A stretch of DNA of 64,000 nt from assembly GCF_030649675.1 (NCBI RefSeq), contig NZ_JAUTDR010000002.1, positions 243,303 to 307,302 on the forward strand. Direction: 5' to 3'. Positions within the stretch are counted from its first letter, which is position 1, and every line of letters starts with the position of its first letter. The notes below the pieces were generated by a model. It searched no databases and was not told the DNA's origin. It saw only the letters and a program-made list of their open reading frames with translations. The position numbers and the translations under genes are program-made. Of the stretch, positions 26,620 to 37,261 are shown piece after piece. The stretch is from Haliea sp. E1-2-M8 (GTDB taxonomy: Bacteria; Pseudomonadota; Gammaproteobacteria; Pseudomonadales; Halieaceae).

Positions 26620-26648
26620 TTGGCTTTAAGCAGCACTCACAGGATAAT
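26620..26648 (+). promoter_or_regulatory. Candidate hemH promoter giving a nearly leaderless mRNA
   Basis: TTGGCT (26620-26625) and GATAAT (26643-26648) are spaced by 17 bp. Transcription would begin about 7 nt later, at or next to the hemH ATG (26657). No Shine-Dalgarno precedes that ATG. Confidence 0.4.
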
Positions 26649-26656
26649 GCGGCCCC

Positions 26657-27739
26657 ATGCGCTATCGTGGAACCAACGACTACAATCACCGCCAGCCGCC
26701 GCGGATCGGCGTCCTGGTGACCAACCTGGGCACGCCCGATGCGCCGGAAAAGGGTGCCCTGCGGCGTTACCTGCGTGAGTTCCTGTCGGACCCGAGAGTC
26801 GTGGAGGTGCCGCGCCTGATCTGGTTCGTGATCCTGCATGGCATCATCCTCAATGTACGCCCGGCGCGCTCCGCAGCCGCCTACAGCTCGGTCTGGACCC
26901 CGGAGGGCTCGCCACTGCTGCTGCATACCCGCGCCCAGGCCGAGGCGCTGCAGGCCAGGCTGACCGCACAGTACGGTGACACGGTGCAAGTCGAATACGC
27001 GATGCGCTACGGCTCCCACTCCATCCCGGAGCAATTGCAATCCCTGCTTGCGCGCGGTGTCCAGCGCCTGGTAGTGCTACCCCTGTACCCGCAGTACAGC
27101 GGCCCCACCACGGGCTCCACATTCGATGCACTGGCGGCGGATTTCCGGGGCCGGCGCTGGCTCCCGGAGCTGCGCTTTGTGGCTCAATACCACGACCATC
27201 CCGCCTACATTGATGCCCTCGCCGCATCCGTGCGCAGCCACTGGCAGCAGCACGGGCGCGCGGACCGGCTGCTGATGTCCTATCACGGTGAACCCCAGCG
27301 CTACCTCGAGCAGGGCGACCCCTATCACTGTCAATGCCACAAGACCAGCCGCCTGCTGGCCGAGGCCCTGGGGCTGAGCGGCGAGGATTACCTGACCTGC
27401 TTCCAGTCCCGCTTCGGCCGCGAGCCCTGGCTGACGCCCTACACGGATGAAACCCTGCAGGAACTGCCTGCCAAGGGTATCCGCTCGGTGCAGGTGATCT
27501 GTCCGGGCTTCTCAGCGGACTGCCTGGAGACGATCGAAGAGATCGGGGTGGAAAACCGGGATTACTTTCTGGGGGCGGGGGGTGAGCGCTACGAATATAT
27601 TCCCTGCCTGAACAGCGAGCCGGGCCATATTGATGCCCTCTCCGCCATTATTGACCAGCAGATCAGTGGCTGGTTGCCATTGAGCGTCGATCCCGATGCC
27701 ACCCAGTCACGGGCGGTTGCCATGGGCGCCAGCCGCTAA
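26657..27739 (+). CDS. hemH: Ferrochelatase
   Basis: This 360-residue enzyme inserts Fe(II) into protoporphyrin IX, the last step of haem synthesis. Visible marks are GVLVTNLGTPDAPE, YLREFLSDPRVVE, LYPQYSGPTTGS, the catalytic His in MSYHGEPQRY and CPGFSADCLETIEEIG with the conserved acidic residues. The only usable ATG adds about 12 residues before the family core, and no ribosome site precedes it; the promoter hexamers suggest a leaderless transcript. It converges with the methyltransferase gene, with 7 nt between stops. Confidence 0.95.
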   Translation: MRYRGTNDYNHRQPPRIGVLVTNLGTPDAPEKGALRRYLREFLSDPRVVEVPRLIWFVILHGIILNVRPARSAAAYSSVWTPEGSPLLLHTRAQAEALQARLTAQYGDTVQVEYAMRYGSHSIPEQLQSLLARGVQRLVVLPLYPQYSGPTTGSTFDALAADFRGRRWLPELRFVAQYHDHPAYIDALAASVRSHWQQHGRADRLLMSYHGEPQRYLEQGDPYHCQCHKTSRLLAEALGLSGEDYLTCFQSRFGREPWLTPYTDETLQELPAKGIRSVQVICPGFSADCLETIEEIGVENRDYFLGAGGERYEYIPCLNSEPGHIDALSAIIDQQISGWLPLSVDPDATQSRAVAMGASR

Positions 27740-27746
27740 CAGAGCG

Positions 27747-28196
27747 CTACAGCCAGCGCCGCACCCGCTGCCGATAGGCGGGATACTCCTGCGGAAACAA
27801 ACCCGCGAGCAGCTCTTCCTCCGGGCGTATGTAGCGCCACTCAACAATGGCCATGAACAGCGGCGGTATCAGCAGCGCCGTGGCGGCACCCACCGTCACC
27901 GCAGAGCCCAGCAGGATGGCGGCCATGCCGAGGTACATGGGGTTGCGGGTATAGCGGTAAACCCCGCCAGTGACCAGGGCTGAAACGTCGCGAAAGGGGA
28001 TCATGTCGGTGCCGGCGCGCTTGAACAGGCCGCCGGCAAATACCAGCAGCGCCAGACCCGCCACCAGGATCGCACCGCCAAGCAGCTGGCTGGTCAGACC
28101 GGTGAAGCGCAGCCCCGGATAGAACTCATTGAGAGCGAAAATTGCCACGATGCCGAAAACCAGCCACATGGGCGGATAAATTATACGCTTTACCAC
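27747..28196 (-). CDS. Isoprenylcysteine/phosphatidylethanolamine methyltransferase-like membrane protein
   Basis: This 149-residue protein has three to four hydrophobic segments and the SAM-binding signature of the ICMT/PEMT group: GGVYRYTRNPMYLGMAAILL (about residues 77-96), then RPEEELLAGLFPQEYPAYRQRVRRW at the end. Such proteins methylate lipid head groups or prenyl-cysteines; the target is unknown here. The start is not ATG: I prefer GTG at 28196, 5 nt after GGAGG, over TTG at 28199, which is too close. It lies 17 nt behind the ZIP transporter gene and is probably co-transcribed. Confidence 0.78.
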   Translation of the reverse strand: MVKRIIYPPMWLVFGIVAIFALNEFYPGLRFTGLTSQLLGGAILVAGLALLVFAGGLFKRAGTDMIPFRDVSALVTGGVYRYTRNPMYLGMAAILLGSAVTVGAATALLIPPLFMAIVEWRYIRPEEELLAGLFPQEYPAYRQRVRRWL

Positions 28197-28213
28197 CAAT
28201 TCCTCCTTAGTGT

Positions 28214-29098
28214 TCAGCCTCCATGCAGGTGGGCGCTGGCGGGCTCAATAACGCCGATGGCGTAGGCGAGCATGATACCGGCCACGAACGCCAGCGTCAG
28301 CTTGCCGCGGTCGTGACTGTGAAAGTGCACTTCCGGCAGCAGGTCGCTGAGGGCGATGCAGATGAATGCGCCGGCGGAAAATGCCAGCGCAATCGCGACC
28401 GTATAGTGGCGCGCATCGCCCAGCAGGTCCACCCCGAAGTAAAACAGCAGCGCCCCCAGCGGACACAGCAGGGCAAAACCGATATTGGCCAGAGCCCGGG
28501 AGCGGCGGTTCCAACCCCCGGCCTCCATGATTGTGGTAATGGACATGGCATCCAGCGGCTTGTGCAGCAGAATCGCCAGGAACACGCCCACTCCGAGCAA
28601 GCCCGCCGTCTGCCCCAGCTCCCCCTGCATGGCGGCCCCCAGAGCGACACCATCGATCAGGGTGTGCACCCCCAGACCGAGGGCAAGGCCGACCCAGCTC
28701 AGGCGGTGGGCGGCGGGCGTTGCCGCGTCAGGGTGGTGATGGCCTTCGCCACCGTGCTCGTCGCCATGCGCGTGCTGAGCGTGATGCCCTGCCTCTGCCG
28801 CACTGAAATCATGCTGGTGGAAATGGAACATGCGCAGCAGCATAAGCATGGTGATCAGACCGATCATCAGCCACCAGACGGAGCGGTCCACACCCTGCGC
28901 CGTCGGTTGCAGCGCAATGCTGTGCGGCAACAGATGGTAGAACGCCACCCCCAACATCAGGCCGGACACAAAGCTCATGACCAGCTGGGTGCGGGTGTGC
29001 GTCATCCGCACCCAGTTTGGTAGCAGACCACCCGCCAGGGAGAGCAGGGCGATCGCGACACAGTAGACGGTGAGGAGAATTTCAGGGCTCATCAGCAT
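28214..29098 (-). CDS. ZIP family divalent metal transporter
   Basis: This 294-residue membrane protein has about eight transmembrane segments, a His-rich cytoplasmic loop (HHAQHAHGDEHGGEGHHHP, about residues 107-125) between segments 3 and 4, and ZIP-type helices GLALGLGVHTLIDGVALGAA and AGAFICIALSDLLPEVHFH. ZIP proteins import zinc or iron. It begins 3 nt after the proB stop with no clear ribosome site, so translation may be coupled to proB. An ATG two codons later (29092) is an alternative start. Confidence 0.87.
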   Translation of the reverse strand: MLMSPEILLTVYCVAIALLSLAGGLLPNWVRMTHTRTQLVMSFVSGLMLGVAFYHLLPHSIALQPTAQGVDRSVWWLMIGLITMLMLLRMFHFHQHDFSAAEAGHHAQHAHGDEHGGEGHHHPDAATPAAHRLSWVGLALGLGVHTLIDGVALGAAMQGELGQTAGLLGVGVFLAILLHKPLDAMSITTIMEAGGWNRRSRALANIGFALLCPLGALLFYFGVDLLGDARHYTVAIALAFSAGAFICIALSDLLPEVHFHSHDRGKLTLAFVAGIMLAYAIGVIEPASAHLHGG

Positions 29099-29101
29099 GG
29101 C

Positions 29102-30228
29102 CTAGCACAGCACCAGGTTGTCGCGATGAATCAGTTCTTCATCGCCCTGGTAGCCCAGTACCTGCTCGATCGCCGCCGAGGGCTGGCCCATGATGCGGCG
29201 GGTATCGTCGGCACCGTAGTTGACCAGCCCGCGAGCCACTTCGCGTCCCTCCGGGCAGCGACAGGAAACCATGTCTCCGCGCTGGAAGCGGCCGGACACG
29301 CCGCGCACGCCGACGGGCAACAGGCTGCGGCCGGACTCTCGCAATACCCGCACCGCACCCGCGTCCAGCTCCACGCTGCCGGCAATCTGCACCATTCCCG
29401 CCAGCCACTGCTTGCGGGCATTCTGCGGCTGCTTGCCGGTGCGCAGCCAGGTGCCGACGATGCCCCCCGCAGCCACCTCAGCCACCACGTCCGGGTGGCG
29501 GCCGCTGGCAATCACGGTTTCCGTACCCGACCGGGCGGCCAGCCGGGCAGCCCGCAGTTTGGTGATCATGCCGCCGCGCCCCAGCGCAGCGCCCTCGCCC
29601 GCCATGGCGTCCAGGGTGACATCGTGAACATCCCGGGTTTCCACCAGCGCGGCAAAGGGGTTCATGCGCGGGTCTTCCTCATAGAGACCCTGCTGGTCGG
29701 TGAGCAGCAACAGGGCGTCGGCGTCTATCAGGTTGGCAACCAGGGCCGCCAGGGTGTCGTTGTCGCCGAAACGGATTTCATCAGTGACCACCGTGTCATT
29801 TTCATTGACGATGGGCACCACTCCCAGGCGCAGCAGGGTGGTCAGCGTACCGCGGGCATTCAGATAGCGGTCGCGCGCGGTGATGTCATCGTGGCCCAGC
29901 AGTATCTGCGCCGAGGCGATGTCATAGCCCCGAAATGCGGTTTCATAGCTCTGGATAAGCGCTGACTGGCCCACCGCGGCGGCAGCCTGCAGTTCGTGCA
30001 ATTGCGACGGGCGGCGAGGCCAGCCCAGGCGCACAATGCCCGCGGCGACTGCGCCGCTGGAGACCAGCACCACCTCCGCGCCGCCGGCCCTGAGAGAGGC
30101 AATCTGCGCCACCAGGCTGCCGATCATGGCGCCGTCCAGGCCGCGGCCGTCGTTGGTCAGCAAGGCGCTGCCAACCTTGATCACCCAGCGCCGGGCAGCG
30201 ACAATTTCTGTGCGCGCAGCGGTGCTCA

Positions 30229-30229
<1 letters not shown>
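29102..30229 (-). CDS. proB: Glutamate 5-kinase
   Basis: This 375-residue enzyme phosphorylates glutamate for proline synthesis. The amino acid kinase domain opens with [20 protein letters not shown] and contains [20 protein letters not shown] and [15 protein letters not shown]. The C-terminal third (from about residue 280) is a PUA domain, as in E. coli ProB. It overlaps obgE by 1 nt (TGATG). The order rplU-rpmA-obgE-proB is common in gammaproteobacteria. No proA is adjacent. Confidence 0.95.
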
Positions 30230-31796
<1,567 letters not shown>

Positions 31797-31811
31797 TGTC
31801 GCTAGCCTCCG

Positions 31812-32120
31812 TTACGCCGTAATGCCGGTGATTTTCACTTCGGTAAACCACTGGCGATGCCCGGTTTCTCTCCGATAGTGCTTGCGGCGGTTGAACTTCA
31901 CAATCTTGATCTTCTTGTGGCGCCCGTGACTGACCACCTCGGCCGTCACCTTGCCACCGTCGACCAGGGGGGTACCGATCCTGACCTGGTCGCCGCCAAC
32001 CATCAGCACCCGGTCGAATTCAACCGTGTCACCGGTGGCCGCTTCAATTTTTTCCAGCTTGAGGGTTTCGCCCTCAACCACGCGGTGCTGCTTGCCGCCG
32101 CTCTCGATTACTGCGTACAT
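31812..32120 (-). CDS. rplU: 50S ribosomal protein L21
   Basis: This 102-residue protein starts [18 protein letters not shown] and contains [20 protein letters not shown], diagnostic for L21. It is the first gene of the rplU-rpmA unit, with a recognisable promoter about 135 nt upstream. It is divergent from ispB, the common arrangement in gammaproteobacteria. Confidence 0.97.
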   Translation of the reverse strand: MYAVIESGGKQHRVVEGETLKLEKIEAATGDTVEFDRVLMVGGDQVRIGTPLVDGGKVTAEVVSHGRHKKIKIVKFNRRKHYRRETGHRQWFTEVKITGITA

Positions 32121-32155
32121 TGTACTCTCCGTTGAGTTAGCCTGCTCGCGGTCTC

Positions 32156-32181
32156 AAAAAAACCCTGTTAAATCAAGGGGG
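32156..32181 (-). promoter_or_regulatory. Terminator-like hairpin in the rplU leader
   Basis: Downstream of the rplU promoter, the minus strand carries CCCCCTTG and CAGGG around an AT-rich loop (short stem with a bulge), followed by seven T at 32156-32162. This could be an attenuator in the L21 leader. The stem is short, so support is modest. Confidence 0.35.
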
Positions 32182-32256
32182 CAGAGCCAGGCACTAACAG
32201 TGTTGATGAACCCCGGAGATATCTGGCCAATGCACGATAGCCTCCGAAGGGCGGCG

Positions 32257-32285
32257 ATTTTACTCAAAGCCGGCGTTGTGGGCAA
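32257..32285 (-). promoter_or_regulatory. rplU sigma-70 promoter
   Basis: On the minus strand TTGCCC (32285-32280) and TAAAAT (32262-32257) are spaced by 17 bp, predicting a start near 32250 and a leader of about 130 nt before rplU. Confidence 0.65.
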
Positions 32286-32312
32286 GGTTTATTTCCCTCT
32301 CACAGCAGCAGC

Positions 32313-32341
32313 TTGACACCCTTGCCGGTGCACCCTAGCAT
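32313..32341 (+). promoter_or_regulatory. ispB sigma-70 promoter
   Basis: TTGACA (32313-32318) and TAGCAT (32336-32341) are spaced by 17 bp. The predicted start near 32348 rules out the upstream ATG at 32340 and supports translation from 32370. Confidence 0.6.
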
Positions 32342-32369
32342 GCCCGGGCACTTATCAAGCCAGCAGACT

Positions 32370-33332
32370 ATGCAACGCATTCGCGCCACCGTCTCAGGGG
32401 AATTCGAACGGGTCAACCGGCTGATCATCGACCAGCTCCAGTCCAATGTCCCCATGGTCGAAAACGTCGGCCACTATATTGTCGACGCGGGCGGGAAGCG
32501 GCTGCGCCCATTGCTGGCCCTGCTCACCGGTGCCGCCCTGGGTGGTTGCCGCTCCGAGCACATCACCTTCGCCGCGGTCATCGAATTCATCCACACCGCG
32601 ACCCTGCTCCACGACGATGTGGTCGATGTCTCCGAGCTGCGGCGCGGCCGGCCCACAGCCAACGCCACCTTCGGCAATGCGCCCAGCGTACTGGTCGGCG
32701 ACTTCCTCTATACCCGCGCCTTCCAGCTGATGGTGGAATTGCAGGACATGAACATCCTGCGCTACATGGCAGACACCACCAACACCATTGCCGAGGGCGA
32801 GGTCCTGCAGTTGGCGCGAGCCGGCAATCCCGACACCAGCGAACAGGATTACCTGGACATTATCACCCGCAAGACGGCGGTGCTGTTTGCCGCCGCCTGC
32901 TATGGCGCCGCGGTCCTCGGCGGCAGCGATACGGCCAGATCAGAGCAGATGGCTACCTTCGGCCTGCGCCTGGGCCTCGCCTTCCAGATGGTCGACGACA
33001 TGCTGGACTATGAAGGCGATGCCGCGACCATGGGCAAGAATGTCGGTGACGACCTGAGCGAGGGCAAGCTCACCCTGCCCCTTATCCACGTACTGCGTTG
33101 CGGCAACGACGAAGAACAGGCGCTGGTGCGGCGCGCAATCACGGAAAAGACGGCAGCAGACATCGCTGGCATTGTCGCCGCGATCGGCCGCTGCGGCGCC
33201 GCGGATTACACCCGCAAACGGGCCCGCGAACACCACGACCTGGCCCTGGCAGCGCTCACCGGGCTGCCACCGGGGCCCGCCCTGGACGCATTGCACGCCC
33301 TCACCCGTCTGTCGCTTGAGCGGGACCACTAG
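32370..33332 (+). CDS. ispB: Octaprenyl (polyprenyl) diphosphate synthase
   Basis: This 320-residue enzyme makes the isoprenoid side chain of ubiquinone. It has both Asp-rich motifs, LLHDDVVDVSELRRG (about residues 78-92) and MVDDMLDYEGD (about residues 208-218), plus GGKRLRPLLALL. I chose the ATG at 32370 because IspB proteins begin at this point and the promoter overlaps the earlier ATG. No clear Shine-Dalgarno is visible. Chain length (C40 versus C45) cannot be read from sequence. Confidence 0.93.
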   Translation: MQRIRATVSGEFERVNRLIIDQLQSNVPMVENVGHYIVDAGGKRLRPLLALLTGAALGGCRSEHITFAAVIEFIHTATLLHDDVVDVSELRRGRPTANATFGNAPSVLVGDFLYTRAFQLMVELQDMNILRYMADTTNTIAEGEVLQLARAGNPDTSEQDYLDIITRKTAVLFAAACYGAAVLGGSDTARSEQMATFGLRLGLAFQMVDDMLDYEGDAATMGKNVGDDLSEGKLTLPLIHVLRCGNDEEQALVRRAITEKTAADIAGIVAAIGRCGAADYTRKRAREHHDLALAALTGLPPGPALDALHALTRLSLERDH

Positions 33333-33407
33333 CCCTCTTCAAGCACTACAAATTGCAGCCCGCCGCAACCCTGCCTATACTGCACAACCACTCTGGCGGT
33401 GCCCGCA

Positions 33408-35045
33408 ATGACCCAAACCCTGCGTCTCTCAGACTTTCCATCCTGGCGCGAGCTGCAGGCCCTGGCGGCACAGATGCAGGGCACGTCCATTACCACCCTG
33501 TTCAGCAAGGACGCGCAGCGGGCGACGGAATTCACCGCCAGTGCCGCGGGGTTGACCCTGGACTACTCCAAACACCTGCTGTGCCGCGACAGCCGTGCGG
33601 CGCTGTTGCGGCTGGCGGAGCAGGCCCAGCTGCCGCAACGCGCGGGGCAGCTGCTGGCCGGTGCACCGCTCAACAACACGGAGTCGCGGCCGGCACTGCA
33701 CACCCTGCTGCGGGCACGCTCCGCTCCCGCTGGCCTCGAGGCAGAGTTCAGCGCGGTCGAGGACACCCGCCAGCGCATGCGCCTGTGGTGTGACCGTATC
33801 ACCAGCGGCCAGATGCAGGGCTATTCAGGCAAGGCAATCAGGGATGTGGTGAATATCGGCATCGGTGGTTCCGACCTGGGGCCGCGCCTCGTCACCGGCG
33901 CCCTGGCCGCCTGCCACGGGCCGGTGCGCTGCCACTACGTGGCCAATGTCGACCCGGCCGATCTGCACTACACCCTGCAGGGCCTGGATCCCGACGCCAC
34001 CCTGTTCATACTTTGCTCCAAATCCTTCCGCACCGAGGAAACCCTGGCCAACGGTGTCGCTGCCCGCGACTGGCTGTTGGCGGCAGGCGCGCCAGAGGAA
34101 GATCTACACCGTCACTTCCTGGCGATCACCACCAATCTGGAGGCGGCCGCCGCTTTCGGTGTACCCGCCGACAATTGCCTGCCGCTGTGGGACTGGGTGG
34201 GCGGGCGCTATTCCCTGTGGTCCGCGGTGGGTTTGAGCACCGCCATTGCGGTTGGCTGGGAGCACTTCAGTGCCCTGCTGGCGGGCGCCGAGGAGATGGA
34301 CAGCCACTTCAGCAGCGCCAGCTGCGCCCACAACCTGCCCATGCTGATGAGCCTGCTGGAGATCTGGTACTGCAACTTCTTCGGCGCCGGCAACCAGGCC
34401 GTATTACCCTACGACCAGGGTCTCGCGCGCCTGCCGGACTTTCTCCAGCAATTGACCATGGAAAGCAACGGCAAGCGCATCACCCGGGACGGGGAACCGC
34501 TGGATTACGACAGTGCGCCGGTGCTGTGGGGATCGGCCGGCACCATGGGGCAGCATTCCTTTCACCAACTACTGCACCAGGGCACGCGACTGTGTCCGGC
34601 GGATTTCATTCTGCCGCTGACAACGCCACTCGCGGATGCTGCCCGGCACAGAATGCTGGTCGCCAACGGCCTCGCCCAGAGCCGCGCCCTGATGATCGGG
34701 CGCACTGAGGATGAAGCCCGGGCCAGCCTGCTGGGGCGGGGCCTGGACGCTGCGGAAGCCAATCGGCTGGCGCCGCACCTGGCCATGCCCGGCAACCGGC
34801 CCAGCAGCGTTATCACCATGGATGCGGTAACACCGCACAGTCTCGGCGCCCTGCTGGCCCTGTACGAACACAGGACCTTCTGCAGCGGCCAGCTCTGGGG
34901 GATCAACTCATTTGACCAGTGGGGGGTCGAACTGGGCAAGGAAATCGGCGCTGACATTCTCAACCGGCTGCAGAACCCGGACAGTCGCAAGAACATGGAC
35001 GCCGCCACCGAGCGGCTGCTGGCCCAGTGGTTTGCGGCTCAGTAG
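33408..35045 (+). CDS. pgi: Glucose-6-phosphate isomerase
   Basis: This 545-residue enzyme interconverts glucose-6-P and fructose-6-P. It shows the phosphate-binding IGIGGSDLGPRLV, the family signature around VGGRYSLWSAVGLS, EMDSHFSSA, and GTMGQHSFHQLLHQGT with the catalytic His. Length matches E. coli Pgi. I prefer the ATG at 33408 over the GTG at 33399. It may be read from the ispB promoter. It converges with the phosphomannomutase gene, with 17 nt between stops. Confidence 0.95.
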   Translation: MTQTLRLSDFPSWRELQALAAQMQGTSITTLFSKDAQRATEFTASAAGLTLDYSKHLLCRDSRAALLRLAEQAQLPQRAGQLLAGAPLNNTESRPALHTLLRARSAPAGLEAEFSAVEDTRQRMRLWCDRITSGQMQGYSGKAIRDVVNIGIGGSDLGPRLVTGALAACHGPVRCHYVANVDPADLHYTLQGLDPDATLFILCSKSFRTEETLANGVAARDWLLAAGAPEEDLHRHFLAITTNLEAAAAFGVPADNCLPLWDWVGGRYSLWSAVGLSTAIAVGWEHFSALLAGAEEMDSHFSSASCAHNLPMLMSLLEIWYCNFFGAGNQAVLPYDQGLARLPDFLQQLTMESNGKRITRDGEPLDYDSAPVLWGSAGTMGQHSFHQLLHQGTRLCPADFILPLTTPLADAARHRMLVANGLAQSRALMIGRTEDEARASLLGRGLDAAEANRLAPHLAMPGNRPSSVITMDAVTPHSLGALLALYEHRTFCSGQLWGINSFDQWGVELGKEIGADILNRLQNPDSRKNMDAATERLLAQWFAAQ

Positions 35046-35062
35046 CTGCGGCTTCCCGGCGC

Positions 35063-36418
35063 TCAGGCCTGCGCGTCAATCAGCGTCAGTAACTCTTCGG
35101 TGCGCGCGCGCATCAGAGCCGCGTCACCGCGGCTTTCCACGTTCAGGCGCACCACCGGCTCAGTGTTGGAGAGTCGCAGGTTAAAGCGCCAGTCGGCGAA
35201 CGCCATGCTGACACCATCTACCGCCTCCACCAGCAGCGCTTCTTCTGTGTAACGCTCCGCGACTCGAGCCAGCACCGCCTGCGGATCGGCGATGGTGCGA
35301 TTGATCTCGCCACTGCAGGGGAACGCCGCTACCCGCTCCGCCACCAACGCTGACAGGGGCAGGCCGCGGCTGCCGATCAGCCCCGCCACCAACAGCCAGG
35401 GAATCATGCCACTGTCACAGTAGGCAAAGTCGCGAAAGTAGTGATGCGCACTCATTTCACCGCCGTAGACCGCATTTTCCTTGCGCATGCGCTCCTTGAT
35501 AAAGGCGTGGCCGGTCTTGCTCTGCACCGCGCGACCACCGAAGGCTTGCACCAGGTCCACGGTGTTCCAGGTGAGCCGCGGATCGTGCACGATCGCGGCC
35601 CCGGGGTCCTGCTGCAGGAATGCCACCGCCAGCAGACCTACCAGGTAATAGCCCTCGACAAACTCGCCGCGCTCATCAAAGAAAAAGCAGCGATCGAAAT
35701 CCCCGTCCCAGGCGATGCCCATGTCGGCGCCGTGGGCGACGACCGCGGCGCTGGTCAGCGCCCGGTTTTCCGGCAGCAGCGGGTTGGGCACGCCGTTGGG
35801 AAAGTGGCCGTCCGGCTCGTGGTTGAGCTTGATGAACTCGAAGGGCAGGTGCGGCTCCAGCAGGTCGATCACCCGACCGGCACCGCCGTTGCCGGCATCC
35901 ACGACTATCCGCAGGGGCGGCAGGACGGCGACATCCACATAGCTGAGCAGGTGTTCTATATAGGCCGCGGAAGTGTCCAGGGGGCAATAGCCGCCCGCTG
36001 CTGCCGCGGGCGTGAACTCATTGCGGGCCGCCAGGTCACGGATCGCGAACAGGCCGCTGTCACCGGAGATCGGCTGGGACAGTTCGCGCACAAACTTCAT
36101 CCCGTTGTAGTCCTTCGGGTTGTGGCTGGCCGTGACCACAATACCGCCGTCCATATTGGCATGGGAGGTCGCGAAGTAAATTTCTTCCGTGCCACAGAGA
36201 CCGATATCGTAGACGTCCACCCCCTGCTCCCGCAGGCCCGCAGCCAGGGCGCCCTTGATCGCCTCACTGCTGAGCCGGACATCGTGGCCAAGGACCACCG
36301 TGCGCGGTTCAATCACCTCGGCAAAGGCGCGGCCAATGCGGCGCGCGATGTCCTCGTTGAGCTGGTCCGGCACCCGGCCGCGCACATCGTAGGCCTTGAA
36401 ACAATCCAGTGGCTGCAA
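35063..36418 (-). CDS. manB: Phosphomannomutase (CpsG/ManB type)
   Basis: This 451-residue phosphohexomutase closely follows E. coli Cps[20 protein letters not shown] at the N-terminus, the phosphoserine loop [14 protein letters not shown] and the metal loop [10 protein letters not shown]. It converts mannose-6-P to mannose-1-P. The start is TTG at 36418: no ATG lies nearby and GCAGGAG precedes it by 7 nt. With galU and manC upstream it supplies GDP-mannose and UDP-glucose for polysaccharide or LPS. Confidence 0.9.
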   Translation of the reverse strand: MQPLDCFKAYDVRGRVPDQLNEDIARRIGRAFAEVIEPRTVVLGHDVRLSSEAIKGALAAGLREQGVDVYDIGLCGTEEIYFATSHANMDGGIVVTASHNPKDYNGMKFVRELSQPISGDSGLFAIRDLAARNEFTPAAAAGGYCPLDTSAAYIEHLLSYVDVAVLPPLRIVVDAGNGGAGRVIDLLEPHLPFEFIKLNHEPDGHFPNGVPNPLLPENRALTSAAVVAHGADMGIAWDGDFDRCFFFDERGEFVEGYYLVGLLAVAFLQQDPGAAIVHDPRLTWNTVDLVQAFGGRAVQSKTGHAFIKERMRKENAVYGGEMSAHHYFRDFAYCDSGMIPWLLVAGLIGSRGLPLSALVAERVAAFPCSGEINRTIADPQAVLARVAERYTEEALLVEAVDGVSMAFADWRFNLRLSNTEPVVRLNVESRGDAALMRARTEELLTLIDAQA

Positions 36419-36433
36419 TGCGGTGCTCCTGCT

Positions 36434-37261
36434 TCAGGCGTGGCAATAGAGGTTTTCGTAGACGAAATTGGTGGCCTCGACAAAGCCCGGCACGCTGCCG
36501 CAGTCGAAGCGCCGGCCCTGGAAGCGGTAGGCCATGACACAGCCCTGCCGGGCCTGGGTCTGCAGCGCATCGGTGAGCTGTATCTCGCCGTTGGCACCGG
36601 GCGGAGTCTCCCGCAGAATGTCGAAGATGTCCGGGGTCAGGATGTAGCGGCCAATGATGGCGAGATTGGACGGCGCCGCCGCCGGGTCAGGCTTTTCCAC
36701 CATTTCATCGACCCGGTAGATCCCCTCTTTCAGGCCCTCACCGGCAATGACACCGTATTTGTTGACGTCCTCCATAGGCACTTCCTGGATGGCAACGATC
36801 GAGCAGCGGAACTGGCGATACAGCTCGACCATCTGGCTGAGAACCCCAGGGCCCTCATTCAGGCAGAGATCGTCCGACAACACCACGCCGAAGGGCTCGT
36901 TGCCGATCAGCACCTCACCGGTGAGAATGGCGTGCCCCAGGCCTTTCATTTCCCGCTGCCGCACCATGGTGAAAACGCCCTTGTCGAGAACTTCGCGGAT
37001 GCTCTCCAGGTACACCTCCTTGCCGGTGCCGGAGATCTGGTGCTCCAGTTCAAAGCTGATATCGAAGTGGTCGGCGATCGCGCGCTTGCCGCGCCCGGTC
37101 ACCATGGCGCAGGTGGTCATTCCGGCGGCAATGGCCTCTTCCACCCCGTATTGGACCAGGGGCTTGTTGACGATGGGCAACATCTCCTTGGGCATGCTCT
37201 TGGTGGCGGGCAGGAAGCGGGTGCCGTAACCGGCTACCGGGAACAGACACTTTTTGATCAT
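36434..37261 (-). CDS. galU: UTP-glucose-1-phosphate uridylyltransferase
   Basis: This 275-residue nucleotidyltransferase has the GalU N-terminus VAGYGTRFLPATKSMPKEML, then LPIVNKPLVQYGVEEA, and the later VEKPDPAAAPSNLAIIGRY. It makes UDP-glucose for cell-surface glycans. The start overlaps the manC stop by 4 nt (ATGA), and it ends 15 nt before manB. The three genes form one operon. Confidence 0.95.
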   Translation of the reverse strand: MIKKCLFPVAGYGTRFLPATKSMPKEMLPIVNKPLVQYGVEEAIAAGMTTCAMVTGRGKRAIADHFDISFELEHQISGTGKEVYLESIREVLDKGVFTMVRQREMKGLGHAILTGEVLIGNEPFGVVLSDDLCLNEGPGVLSQMVELYRQFRCSIVAIQEVPMEDVNKYGVIAGEGLKEGIYRVDEMVEKPDPAAAPSNLAIIGRYILTPDIFDILRETPPGANGEIQLTDALQTQARQGCVMAYRFQGRRFDCGSVPGFVEATNFVYENLYCHA

